Program-made: the position numbers and the translations under genes
Origin: an uncultured Clostridia bacterium
Lineage (GTDB): Bacteria > Bacillota > Clostridia > Christensenellales > Aristaeellaceae
NCBI GenBank assembly: GCA_934647305.1
Contig: CAKUFI010000009.1
Coordinates: 1 to 56,516 of the forward strand
Length of the DNA stretch: 56,516 nt
Direction of reading: 5' to 3'
The notes under the pieces: model-generated
The model's database searches: none
What the model was told of the DNA's origin: nothing
The model's input: only the letters and a program-made list of their open reading frames with translations
In this document: in pieces, positions 24,918-32,498 of the stretch
Layout of the letters: every line of letters starts with the position of its first letter
Numbering within the stretch: the stretch's first letter is position 1

Positions 24918-24962
24918 GTGCATTCCCCCGTTTTGCGAAAATATTTACCTGTTTTGCCCGCC

Positions 24963-25625
24963 TTACATCAGACGCTGGCCGTTAATGCGCAGCGAGAAGC
25001 GCAGGCCCAGCTTTTCGGCCGCCTTCCTGCACAGGATCATGCGTGCCAGGAAGATTTCGAAGTAATCGGTGACCGAGCAGATGGTGGTGTCAATATGCAG
25101 GCTCAGCTCGACCTCCTTCTTTTCGGGGTTGATGAGCACGCGCGAGTAGCTGACGGCCGAGTTCACCCGGTCGTGGATGTCCCAGGTCGCCGGGTCGGTA
25201 TTGCGCACGCGGGTGCGGCGCACGTCGGTCTTGTCGGCCAGGATCAGCGCGGCGGCCACCGGGTTGACCGGGAAAGCGGTGCTCTCGTCGTGATTGCCGA
25301 TAGCGGTCACGATGGTGGCGATTTCCTCCGGCTCCGCGCCCATCTGCTCGAGCAGGCGGAAGGCCATCAGCGCGCCCGACTGCGCGTGGTCGATGCGGTT
25401 GACCACGTTGCCGATGTCGTGCAGGTAGCCCGCAATGCGCGTCAGCTCCACCTCGCGCGGGTCATATCCCAGCGTCTCGAGGATGTGCGAGGCGGTCTCG
25501 GCCACCTTGGTCACGTGCGCGAAGCTGTGCTCGGTGTATCCAAGCGCGATCAGCGACTCATCCGCCTTGCGAATGTAGGCGTTGACCGCGGGGTTTTCCT
25601 TAATCTGGTCATAGGTGATCTTCAT
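24963..25625 (-). CDS. HD-domain phosphohydrolase-like protein
   Basis: This 220-residue cytoplasmic protein has an HD domain: His in HSFAHVTKV (about 34), the HD pair in GYLHDIGNVVNRIDHAQSG (about 68-69) and a further Asp in LILADKTDVRR. HD proteins hydrolyse phosphomonoesters or nucleotides; the substrate here is not evident. The ATG at 25625 is the only start placing the domain normally, but the nearest AAGGAG is ~18 bp upstream, an unusually long spacing. It lies downstream of the divergent nadK promoter. Confidence 0.85.
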   Translation of the reverse strand: MKITYDQIKENPAVNAYIRKADESLIALGYTEHSFAHVTKVAETASHILETLGYDPREVELTRIAGYLHDIGNVVNRIDHAQSGALMAFRLLEQMGAEPEEIATIVTAIGNHDESTAFPVNPVAAALILADKTDVRRTRVRNTDPATWDIHDRVNSAVSYSRVLINPEKKEVELSLHIDTTICSVTDYFEIFLARMILCRKAAEKLGLRFSLRINGQRLM

Positions 25626-25760
25626 ATCTGTGTGTGTCGTTCTCTCCTTTTTCAGTGGATTTGGCTGAGGAAGCATCCCTCCTCCAGCGCTTCCATCATA
25701 GCATGCCACCGTAAAGTCAACTTCAGTCAAATCTCAAATGCATGTAATCTTTTCGCCTCG

Positions 25761-25789
25761 TTGACAAACGACCCGCGTGAGGGTATAAT
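25761..25789 (+). promoter_or_regulatory. Promoter of nadK
   Basis: A perfect TTGACA (25761-25766) and TATAAT (25784-25789) with a 17 bp spacer lie 42 bp ahead of the nadK ATG. Confidence 0.9.
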
Positions 25790-25831
25790 CTTCTTCAGGA
25801 AACGCGCACAAGGCGCAAAGGAGAGTGCCCC

Positions 25832-26698
25832 ATGAAGTACCTTATCTCCCCCAATCCCGGCAACCGCGAGGCGGTGCAGTTCGCCGGCCGTCTGCTTTTC
25901 GCGCTTCAGGACGCCGGTCAGCAGACGCTTCTGCCCCCCGAGGCGGCGGACGCGCTGGGCGAGCCTGAGCAGGCGCAGCGCTGGCAGGGCGAGGCGGTGG
26001 ATCGCATCCTCGTGCTGGGCGGCGATGGAACCATCCTTCGCCAGTTTCACCGGATGCACAAGTACGGCGCGCAGCTGTGGGGAATCAACTTCGGCCACCT
26101 GGGGTACCTGACCGACTGCGAGCCGGATCAGGCGCTCAATCTGCTCCCCCGCATCCTCAAGGGCGACTACACCGTCGAGCATCGCACGCTGCTTGAGGGC
26201 GAGCTGGTGCGCGACGGCCTGGTTGAGGCCTGCTTCAAAGGGCTCAACGAGGCCTGTATCTACCGCGGCGCAATGAACCACGCCATGCCCATCGACGTGA
26301 TCTTGGGCGGCGTACTGCTGCGCAGCATCGTCTCCGACGGCTTGGTGCTGAGCACGGCGACCGGCTCCACTGCCTATAACCACTCGGCCGGCGGCCCGCT
26401 GCTCACCCCCGAGGCTGAGGGCCTGGTCATCACGCCCATCTGCGCGCGCTGGGCCGAGAACACGCCCATCGTCACCGCGGCGAGGGACTGCGTCGAGGCG
26501 GTCGTGCACATGCCCCGGCACAGCGAGAACGAAACCGAGCGCCCGCTGCTGGTCGTGGACGGCTACAGGAACTTCTTCCTGCAGGAGGGCGACCGCATCC
26601 TCGTGCGCGGCGCCCGGGAAAAGCTGCAGATGATCCGCACCTCGCGCGACAGCTTCTGCGAGCGCCTGAGCCGCAAGCTGGCCTCGACCGCAGGCTGA
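25832..26698 (+). CDS. nadK: NAD kinase
   Basis: NAD kinase phosphorylates NAD to NADP. The 288-residue protein has GGDGT (63-67), the NE pair (139-140) and TGSTAYNHSAGGP (177-189), the three signatures of the PPNK family. AAAGGAG lies ahead of the ATG. It has its own consensus promoter and a terminator, so it is monocistronic here, unlike the common nadK-recN arrangements. Confidence 0.96.
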   Translation: MKYLISPNPGNREAVQFAGRLLFALQDAGQQTLLPPEAADALGEPEQAQRWQGEAVDRILVLGGDGTILRQFHRMHKYGAQLWGINFGHLGYLTDCEPDQALNLLPRILKGDYTVEHRTLLEGELVRDGLVEACFKGLNEACIYRGAMNHAMPIDVILGGVLLRSIVSDGLVLSTATGSTAYNHSAGGPLLTPEAEGLVITPICARWAENTPIVTAARDCVEAVVHMPRHSENETERPLLVVDGYRNFFLQEGDRILVRGAREKLQMIRTSRDSFCERLSRKLASTAG

Positions 26699-26740
26699 CC
26701 CCGCAAACAGACTCCCTCTCAACAAGTGGTTTATTGTACA

Positions 26741-26783
26741 GAAAAACCGTCCGCTGTGACTCCGTGCGGACGGCCTTGTTTTT
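26741..26783 (+). terminator. Bidirectional terminator behind nadK
   Basis: CCGTCCGC (26747-26754) pairs with GCGGACGG (26766-26773), followed by TTGTTTTTG. A GAAAAA run on the left allows it to serve the convergent DUF554 gene as well. Confidence 0.8.
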
Positions 26784-26838
26784 GATTGAACGCGCGTCTA
26801 CCCGCAGCGGACATGCCGTTCCTGCGGAAAGCCTTCCC

Positions 26839-27528
26839 TCACAACAGCGAGCGCGCCGCCAGGTACACGGCCGGAATCAGTATGGCCGGCAGCATGTTGC
26901 CCACGCGAATGCGCGCCTTGGAAAAGCCCAGCATGTTGAACCCCAGTCCAATGATCAGCAGGCTTCCCGTCGCCGAGACCTCGGCAATCGCCTCCGCGGG
27001 CAGGAAATTGCCCAGCAGCATCGCCAGCAGCGCAATCGCCCCCTGATAGGCGAGCAGCGGCAGCGCGCTCAGCGCCACGCCCATGCCCATCGACGAGGAC
27101 AGAATCAGCGCGGACACGCCGTCCAGCACCGCCTTGGCCAGCAGGGTGTCCGGCTTGTTCTGCAGGCCCGCCTCGATCGAGCCCACGACCGCCATCGAGC
27201 CCACGCAGTACAAAAGCGTCGCGCTGATGAACCCCTGCGAAAAGCCGTCGTCGTCCTTGGCCAGTCGCCTCTGCACCCACGCGCCCAGGCTGTCCAGGCG
27301 ATCCTCCAGCCGCAGCGCCTCGCCGATCAGCGAGCCGACCACCGCGGAAACGATCACCAGCATCATGTTTTCCGTCCTGATCGCGCCCTGTATGCCGATC
27401 GTCAGCACACACAGCGCCAGCGCATAGCCGATCGTGTCCTTATACTTCTCCGGAATTCCTCCGCGCAGGCGCGAGCCCACCAGTGCGCCCAGTATGATCG
27501 TCGCCGCGTTCACCCAAAGTCCCAGCAT
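26839..27528 (-). CDS. DUF554-family membrane protein
   Basis: This 229-residue polytopic protein opens with GLWVNAATIILGALVGSRL and contains ATLLYCVGSMAVVGSIEAGL, typical of DUF554 (YdfK/YqgA-like), with about seven hydrophobic helices. The family is widespread and probably a transporter, but its function is not established. The start at 27528 follows GAGAGGACG. The first 89 bases overlap the 3' end of the upstream glycosylase gene in another frame. Confidence 0.88.
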   Translation of the reverse strand: MLGLWVNAATIILGALVGSRLRGGIPEKYKDTIGYALALCVLTIGIQGAIRTENMMLVIVSAVVGSLIGEALRLEDRLDSLGAWVQRRLAKDDDGFSQGFISATLLYCVGSMAVVGSIEAGLQNKPDTLLAKAVLDGVSALILSSSMGMGVALSALPLLAYQGAIALLAMLLGNFLPAEAIAEVSATGSLLIIGLGFNMLGFSKARIRVGNMLPAILIPAVYLAARSLL

Positions 27529-28378
27529 ATGATACGTCCTCTCTTTCCCGATTGCAGGAAATGATGCCCGTCCGCGCGCAGTGAAACAGGTACTGCTGCA
27601 CCAGACCCGCCTGAGGCCCGAACAGGCGCAGCGCCTCCGCGCGAACGTCCTTTTTGTCGATTCCAAACCAGTCGCGCATCGCCCGGCGCACCCATACGTC
27701 CACCGGAAAGGCGCTCCGGTCGCCCAGTGAAAACAGCTGCACGCAGCAGGCCACCTTGTCCCCCACGCCCGGCAGCGTCACAAGCACCCGATGCGCCGTC
27801 TCATAGTCGCACCGGGTAAGGCCGTCCAGGTCAAAGCCGTCCGCTACGCGCCGCGCCGTCTCGACCAGATAGGGCGCGCGGTAGCCAAAGCCCATGCTTC
27901 GCAGGCACGCCTCACCCGCTGAAGCCAGCTGCTCAGGCGTCGGAAACAGCCCGCCGCCCATCTGCTCGATCAGCGCGCGGTTCAGTTTGCGTATGCGCGC
28001 CACGTTGTTGTTGGCCGAGGTGATGAAGCCGACCAGCGTCTCCCACGGCGGCTGGTTGAGCAGGCGCAGTCCGGGCAGCGCGCGAATCGCCTTCTGCGCG
28101 ATTTCGCAGCCTTCGCAGGCGGTCAGCAGTTCCTCCGTGCTAAAGTCCAGGTCAAAGTAGCTCGCAAAGAAGGCCGCGTCTTCCGGACGCGCATCCGGCA
28201 GGTCGAAGCCGCCCGAGCGCGGAACCAGGCGCACCATTTGCCCGGCCACCGGCGCAAAATACTCGCCGCCCCGTTCCTCCCACACAAACGATTGCGCGCT
28301 GTCGATCAACACCAGCCGCGCGTCGAAGCAGATTCCGCGCACTTGCAGCATGCCGTCCCGCCACTCGATCTCGCCCAT
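27440..28378 (-). CDS. ogg: 8-oxoguanine DNA glycosylase/AP lyase (OGG1-like)
   Basis: This 312-residue protein has an N-terminal TBP-like lobe and an HhH-GPD domain. The hairpin LPGVGDKVA contains the Schiff-base Lys208, and the catalytic Asp227 lies in FPVDVWVRR. Such enzymes excise 8-oxoguanine and nick the strand. AAAGGAGG precedes the ATG at 28378; the longer open frame upstream runs through GC-rich repeats and is excluded. The last ~30 residues, after ISCNRERED, overlap the DUF554 gene and look low in conservation, so the natural end may once have been earlier. Confidence 0.93.
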   Translation of the reverse strand: MGEIEWRDGMLQVRGICFDARLVLIDSAQSFVWEERGGEYFAPVAGQMVRLVPRSGGFDLPDARPEDAAFFASYFDLDFSTEELLTACEGCEIAQKAIRALPGLRLLNQPPWETLVGFITSANNNVARIRKLNRALIEQMGGGLFPTPEQLASAGEACLRSMGFGYRAPYLVETARRVADGFDLDGLTRCDYETAHRVLVTLPGVGDKVACCVQLFSLGDRSAFPVDVWVRRAMRDWFGIDKKDVRAEALRLFGPQAGLVQQYLFHCARTGIISCNREREDVSYAGTLGERGDDHTGRTGGLAPARRNSGEV

Positions 28379-28470
28379 CGCCTCGCCTCCTTTGTATTGA
28401 CCGCCGCGCAGTACGGAATCGCGGGCGTTTTCTTTCAGTCGCCCCGTACGCGCTCCGTTTAGTCCCACCC

Positions 28471-28631
28471 GCGCTTTTCGCTCCGCGAAAACCGCGCTTC
28501 CGGGCGGCCCTGCCGCCCGGCGCCCCGGGGGCGGATTCCTCCCCCGGACCCCCTCCACGCGCTTCGCGCTGCTCGCGCGCCGCGCTTTTCGCTCCGCGAA
28601 AACCGCGCTTCCGGGCGGCACTGCCGCCCGG
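28471..28631. repeat. Two 50 bp direct repeats of palindromic DNA
   Basis: 28471-28520 and 28582-28631 are identical except for one base. Each contains two hairpins, TTTTCGCTCCGCGAAAA and CCGGGCGGCMCTGCCGCCCGG. The 61 bp between them is also GC-rich and self-complementary in part. They lie in the 347 bp gap between ogg and rpmA, where no gene is visible. Confidence 0.85.
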
Positions 28632-28674
28632 GCGGAGCGTCCGACCGTCACACTCCTTCTGCCGCCTGCTTGAA

Positions 28675-28711
28675 AACAGAAAAGGCCGTCCGGGAAAACC
28701 CGAACGGCCTG
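28675..28711 (-). terminator. Terminator of the rplU-prp-rpmA operon
   Basis: On the minus strand AGGCCGTTCGGG...CCCGGACGGCCT is followed by TTTCTGTTTTC, 15 bp behind the rpmA stop. Confidence 0.85.
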
Positions 28712-28725
28712 GTGCAATGCCTGAA

Positions 28726-29022
28726 TTATTCGGCAGCGACCTCCGCCTTGGGATAGACGCTGACCTGCTTGCGAGTCTTGCCGAGACGCTCAAAGCGGAC
28801 GACGCCGTCAGCCTTCGCGTAGAGCGTGTCATCATCGCCGATGCCCACGTTCAGACCCGGATGGATCGCAGTGCCGCGCTGGCGAACCAGGATGTTGCCG
28901 GCCAGCACAAACTGACCGTCCGCACGCTTGGTGCCCAGACGCTGCGCATGGCTGTCGCGGCCGTTGTGCGTGCTGCCCATACCTTTTTTATGAGCGAACA
29001 GCTGCAGATTCATGATCATCAT
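28726..29022 (-). CDS. rpmA: Ribosomal protein L27 with cleavable N-terminal extension
   Basis: This 98-residue 50S protein contains the conserved KKGMGSTHNGRDSHAQRLG and RQRGTAIHPGLNVG. It begins with the extension MMIMNLQLFA before HKKG. In Firmicutes this extension is removed by the Prp protease after the Phe-containing motif, which exposes the part of L27 that reaches the peptidyl-transferase centre. The prp gene is directly upstream. GGAGG lies 8 bp ahead of the ATG. Confidence 0.97.
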   Translation of the reverse strand: MMIMNLQLFAHKKGMGSTHNGRDSHAQRLGTKRADGQFVLAGNILVRQRGTAIHPGLNVGIGDDDTLYAKADGVVRFERLGKTRKQVSVYPKAEVAAE

Positions 29023-29027
29023 GAGGC

Positions 29028-29366
29028 TTACCTCCTTCTCTGCGAATGGACCCGAACAAAGTCGGGATACTGTTTTTCAATCTCCAGAAGCCCCAGCCTG
29101 GCGGTTTCGAGGATGACCCCGGTCCTTTCCAGCGCCTTTTCTTCCGGATTCGCGGCGAGCACAGCCGTAAGCAGCCCGGTGTCGTCGTCCTGCTGCGTCC
29201 GCGTGGGCGCGCAGGCCACCTTTTCCAGACCGTTTGCCGCCGTGATCAGTATGCCCGAAACCGCCGCGCAGACGATGTCCGCGCCGTATTCGGCATACCC
29301 CGCGTGGCCCCTGGCCTCAAACCCGATCAGTCTGTCCCCCTCTTCGAGGAAGACAATCCGAATCAT
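29028..29366 (-). CDS. prp: L27-processing cysteine protease Prp
   Basis: The 112-residue protein matches Prp (YsxB), which cleaves the N-terminal extension of L27. The catalytic pair His21 (GHAGYAEYG) and Cys33 (DIVCAAVSG) is present in the conserved spacing. It lies between rplU (5 bp upstream) and rpmA (5 bp downstream), the standard Firmicutes order. Confidence 0.95.
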   Translation of the reverse strand: MIRIVFLEEGDRLIGFEARGHAGYAEYGADIVCAAVSGILITAANGLEKVACAPTRTQQDDDTGLLTAVLAANPEEKALERTGVILETARLGLLEIEKQYPDFVRVHSQRRR

Positions 29367-29371
29367 AAGCC

Positions 29372-29680
29372 TCAGCCCTCGATGGCAGTGATCTCAACCT
29401 TGGTATACGGCTGACGATGACCCTGCTTTTTGCGAGAATTCTTCTTGGCCTTGTACTTGAACACAACGACCTTGGCGCTCTTGACCTGATCAAGAACCTT
29501 GCCTTCGACCTTCGCGCCCGCCACGACGGGAGCGCCGATCACAGCACCTTCATCCTTGCCCAGCATCAGCACGTCAAAATTGACGGCGTCGCCGGCCTGA
29601 GCCTCGAGCTTCTCGACGTAGATCACGTCGCCCTGCTGGACGCGGTACTGCTTGCCACCAGTAAGAATAACTGCGTACAC
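29372..29680 (-). CDS. rplU: Ribosomal protein L21
   Basis: The 102-residue 50S protein has YAVILTGGKQYRV at the N-terminus and the KYKAKKNSRKKQGHRQPYT segment near the C-terminus, both diagnostic. The start is GTG at 29680, 8 bp behind GGAGG; a GTG three codons upstream overlaps the ribosome site and is not used. It is first in the rplU-prp-rpmA operon. Confidence 0.96.
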   Translation of the reverse strand: MYAVILTGGKQYRVQQGDVIYVEKLEAQAGDAVNFDVLMLGKDEGAVIGAPVVAGAKVEGKVLDQVKSAKVVVFKYKAKKNSRKKQGHRQPYTKVEITAIEG

Positions 29681-29760
29681 GCGTTGCACCTCCTTATTAA
29701 GTCTCGCCGAACGTAGGCACGCAATGCGTTTTCCCCAGAGCCCACTCCGAGCGGATTACC
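29681..29760 (-). promoter_or_regulatory. 5' leader of rplU, possible L21 autoregulatory leader
   Basis: About 80 nt lie between the promoter and the GTG. GC-rich segments could fold, and L21 leaders are known in Firmicutes, but I could not match a defined structure. Confidence 0.3.
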
Positions 29761-29765
29761 TTGTT

Positions 29766-29794
29766 ATTATACGGCGTGAAAGCCTTTTTGTCAA
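29766..29794 (-). promoter_or_regulatory. Promoter of the rplU operon
   Basis: Minus-strand TTGACA (29789-29794), a 17 bp spacer and TATAAT (29766-29771) form a perfect consensus. Confidence 0.92.
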
Positions 29795-29820
29795 CCGCCG
29801 TTTCGACAATTAACACACCT

Positions 29821-31536
29821 TTATTCGCACCGCGCGAGCCGCACGCTTTGAAGGCGCAGCGCCTCCGCCGCCTCGCCGGCCAGTCGGAGCGACAGCTCGT
29901 GTTCGCCCTCGGAAAGGCTCGCCCGGCACAGGCGCGCATCGCTTGCGGTATAGTAGCGGTTTTCAAGCGACGCGTCCTTTTCGCCCCCGGAAAGCGTCAG
30001 CGAAATCTCCTCGCCGTCCAGGCCGAGCACGAGCTTCTGCCCCAGCTGAGGCGACGTACTGTAGTGCCCGGACACGCGCAGGGAAATCTCGAACTCGCCG
30101 TCCCGCACCACCGCGAAGCGCCACCCGGCCATCGCCCGTTCGTCCTTCCAGTTTTCGGCCGCGCCGCCCGGGCCGACCTGCACGTCCCCCATCCACTCGG
30201 CGGTGGTCGCCTTGAGCTCGACGCGCCCGTCCGGCTGCTCGACGGCCATCTCCGGCACGCGCGCCTCTCCCAGGAACTCCACGCACAGCACGTCGTTCCT
30301 GCGCACGTCGCTCGGCAGCATCACGCCCAGTCGGGTCAATCCGTCCAGCCCGCGCATCGGGTGCTGCACCTGCACGAGCGGCCGCTTCTGCCGCGTCAGA
30401 TAGCTGCGCGCGGCCTGCCCCTCGATCCCGTTGACCTTGAACGAGCCGCCGGGAACCGGGTTGTTCAGGAAAAAGTACAGCTTGTTGCCCTTCTTCGTGA
30501 CCGGGCCGCTGGACAGATCCATTGGGAAGGGCGAGGCCTCGCAGCCGTGCACCGCGTCGCGGCCTCCCGCCTGCATCCAGTCGCCCACGGCGCGCAGTAT
30601 ATCCTGCGCGGCGGCGGGAATGCGCCCCAGCGTGTCGGGGCCGACGTTGAGCAGGTAGTTCGTGTTTCGCGAGGCCAGCCGGGTCAAAAGCGAAATCGTC
30701 TGATCGGCCGTCTTCCAATTCTGGTCGAAGGCCTTGTAGCCCCAGGTATCGTTCAGCGTGGCGGCGGTCTCGTACAGCCGATCCTTCGCGCCCGCGCCGG
30801 CAGGCACCTGGTTGTCGCCCAGGGAGAAATAGTCCCCCAGGCCGTTTCCGATGCGCGAGTTGACCAGGCAGTGCGGCTGATACGCCTTCACCATGTCGTA
30901 GAGCTCGCGGCTCTGTTCGGGCGTAATCACCCCCGGCGTGTCGAACCAGATCAGCGCCAGGTCGCCGTATTTCGTCAGCAGCTCCTTCACCTGCGGCTTG
31001 ATCTTGCGCTCGAAGCAGCGAGAAAAGTCCTTTTTGTCGTTGTCCGGAAAGTCCCAGTCGTTGGTCCAGCTCATGCCGTGGTTGGTGTGCCCGCGCGTAT
31101 ATCCGCCGCCGTCCGGCTCGTGCCAGTCCAGCTCCTGCGAGTAGTAAAGCCCCAGGCGCATGCTGTGCTTCTGGCAGGCCTCGGCCAGCTCTGCGATCGG
31201 GTCGCGCCCAAACGGCGTCGCATCCGCGATGTTGAAGGGATCGGCCTCGCTTCTGTACATGGCGAAGCCCTCGTGGTGCTTGCTCGTCAGCACAATGTAC
31301 TCCATCCCGGCCGACTTGGCCAGCTTCACCCAGTCCTCGGCGCAAAAGCCGATCGGGTTCATCGCCTGCGTCAGGCGCGAGTACTCCTCATTCGGAATCT
31401 CGAACCGGGACTGTATCCACTCGCCGATGTAGTCCATCCGCCTTCCGCGGTATTCGCCCGCCAGCTGCGTGTACAGTCCCCAGTGCAGCATCAGGCCGAA
31501 GCGCGCCTGGTTAAACCATTCAAAGCTCTTGTCCAT
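29821..31536 (-). CDS. GH29 alpha-L-fucosidase, cytoplasmic
   Basis: The 571-residue enzyme hydrolyses terminal alpha-L-fucose. It shows FGLMLHWGLY (His18), LTSKHHEGF (86-91), YYSQELDWHEP and LALIWFDTPG, where Asp199 is the expected retaining nucleophile. A C-terminal beta-rich region (from about 350) carries an FGL-type domain. There is no signal peptide, so it should act on imported oligosaccharides. The start at 31536 follows GGAGG by 7 bp; an ATG nine codons earlier lacks a site. No fucose catabolic genes are nearby. Host-glycan or plant-glycan use is a reasonable inference for a gut organism. Confidence 0.93.
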   Translation of the reverse strand: MDKSFEWFNQARFGLMLHWGLYTQLAGEYRGRRMDYIGEWIQSRFEIPNEEYSRLTQAMNPIGFCAEDWVKLAKSAGMEYIVLTSKHHEGFAMYRSEADPFNIADATPFGRDPIAELAEACQKHSMRLGLYYSQELDWHEPDGGGYTRGHTNHGMSWTNDWDFPDNDKKDFSRCFERKIKPQVKELLTKYGDLALIWFDTPGVITPEQSRELYDMVKAYQPHCLVNSRIGNGLGDYFSLGDNQVPAGAGAKDRLYETAATLNDTWGYKAFDQNWKTADQTISLLTRLASRNTNYLLNVGPDTLGRIPAAAQDILRAVGDWMQAGGRDAVHGCEASPFPMDLSSGPVTKKGNKLYFFLNNPVPGGSFKVNGIEGQAARSYLTRQKRPLVQVQHPMRGLDGLTRLGVMLPSDVRRNDVLCVEFLGEARVPEMAVEQPDGRVELKATTAEWMGDVQVGPGGAAENWKDERAMAGWRFAVVRDGEFEISLRVSGHYSTSPQLGQKLVLGLDGEEISLTLSGGEKDASLENRYYTASDARLCRASLSEGEHELSLRLAGEAAEALRLQSVRLARCE

Positions 31537-31613
31537 TGCATCCTCCGCAGTGTTTTTATCCATTATACACCCGACGCACCCGCCCGTCCATGCAGAATTC
31601 GTTCGCAAATATG

Positions 31614-31650
31614 GAAAAACCGCCCCTTCGTGCGGAAGAAGCGGTTTCCC
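31614..31650 (-). terminator. Terminator of upp
   Basis: Minus-strand AAACCGCTTCTTCC...GGGGCGGTTTTT forms a stem followed by a T run, 14 bp behind the upp stop. Confidence 0.85.
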
Positions 31651-31663
31651 TTGCCGTCTCGCC

Positions 31664-32287
31664 TTACTTGGTGCCGAACAGGCGGTCGCCGGCGTCGCCC
31701 AGGCCGGGAACGATGTAGCAGTGGTCGTCCAGCTTCTCGTCCACGGCGGCGATGTACAGATCCACGTCCGGATGGGCCTCCTCGAGCGCCTTAATGCCCT
31801 CGGGCGCGCCAATCAGGCACATCAGGCGAATGTTCTTGCAGCCGCGATCCTTCAGGAACTGAATGGCCGCGATCGAGGAACCGCCGGTGGCCAGCATGGG
31901 ATCGACCACGATCAGCAGCCGCTCCTGCGCGTCGGCGGGCAGCTTGCAGTAGTACTCGACCGGCTTCTTGGTCTCCGGATCGCGATACAGGCCTACATGA
32001 CCCACCTTCGCCGCCGGAACCAGGCTCAGGATGCCGTCCACCATGCCCAATCCCGCGCGCAGGATCGGCACCACGCCCAGCTTGCGGCCGGCCAGCATCT
32101 TGGTCGTGCACTTGCAGATAGGGGTCTCCACCTCGACGTCCTGCAGCGGCAGGTCGCGGGTAACCTCGTAGGCTACCAGCATGCCGATTTCGTTGAGCAG
32201 TTCGCGGAATTCCTTGGAACCGGTGTTCTTGTCGCGCATGATGGAGAGTTTGTGCTGTACCAGCGGATGATCGATCACGTGCACCAT
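31664..32287 (-). CDS. upp: Uracil phosphoribosyltransferase
   Basis: UPRT converts uracil and PRPP to UMP in pyrimidine salvage. The 207-residue protein has VPILRAGLGMVDG, the PRPP-binding motif VVDPMLATGGSS and C-terminal IVPGLGDAGDRLFGT that closes over uracil. GGAGG precedes the ATG. It is monocistronic, between its own -10 box and a terminator. Confidence 0.97.
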   Translation of the reverse strand: MVHVIDHPLVQHKLSIMRDKNTGSKEFRELLNEIGMLVAYEVTRDLPLQDVEVETPICKCTTKMLAGRKLGVVPILRAGLGMVDGILSLVPAAKVGHVGLYRDPETKKPVEYYCKLPADAQERLLIVVDPMLATGGSSIAAIQFLKDRGCKNIRLMCLIGAPEGIKALEEAHPDVDLYIAAVDEKLDDHCYIVPGLGDAGDRLFGTK

Positions 32288-32331
32288 AATGATGATTCCT
32301 CCTATTTGGCCCCAATCGGCCGATTTTCATT

Positions 32332-32337
32332 ATTATA
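32332..32337 (-). promoter_or_regulatory. -10 box upstream of upp
   Basis: Minus-strand TATAAT lies 44 bp ahead of the upp ATG; the -35 region at 17 bp spacing is a weak match. A small AATCGGCCGATT palindrome follows in the leader. Confidence 0.5.
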
Positions 32338-32432
32338 CTACACTTCCCACGTATTTTTCCACCTCGTCTTATGAACATCGCGTAAAAGTGCGCATTTTCT
32401 GAGGGAAGCCGCGGCAGACCGGCCGGTTTCTG

Positions 32433-32461
32433 TTGACAAACGCGCCCGCATGGAATATACT
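32433..32461 (+). promoter_or_regulatory. Promoter of the Big2/deacetylase gene
   Basis: TTGACA (32433-32438), a 17 bp spacer and TATACT (32456-32461) lie 37 bp ahead of the ATG. Confidence 0.9.
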
Positions 32462-32498
32462 TACAACATATGCTATATAAAAAGGTAGGGATGCGTCC

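Noticed and set aside
28471..28631. CRISPR-like array
   Set aside because: There are only two repeats with a self-complementary spacer and no cas gene in the window. The units are GC-rich hairpins.
28379..28717. 113-residue N-terminal extension of the OGG glycosylase
   Set aside because: It translates palindromic direct repeats, and AAAGGAGG directly precedes the ATG at 28378.
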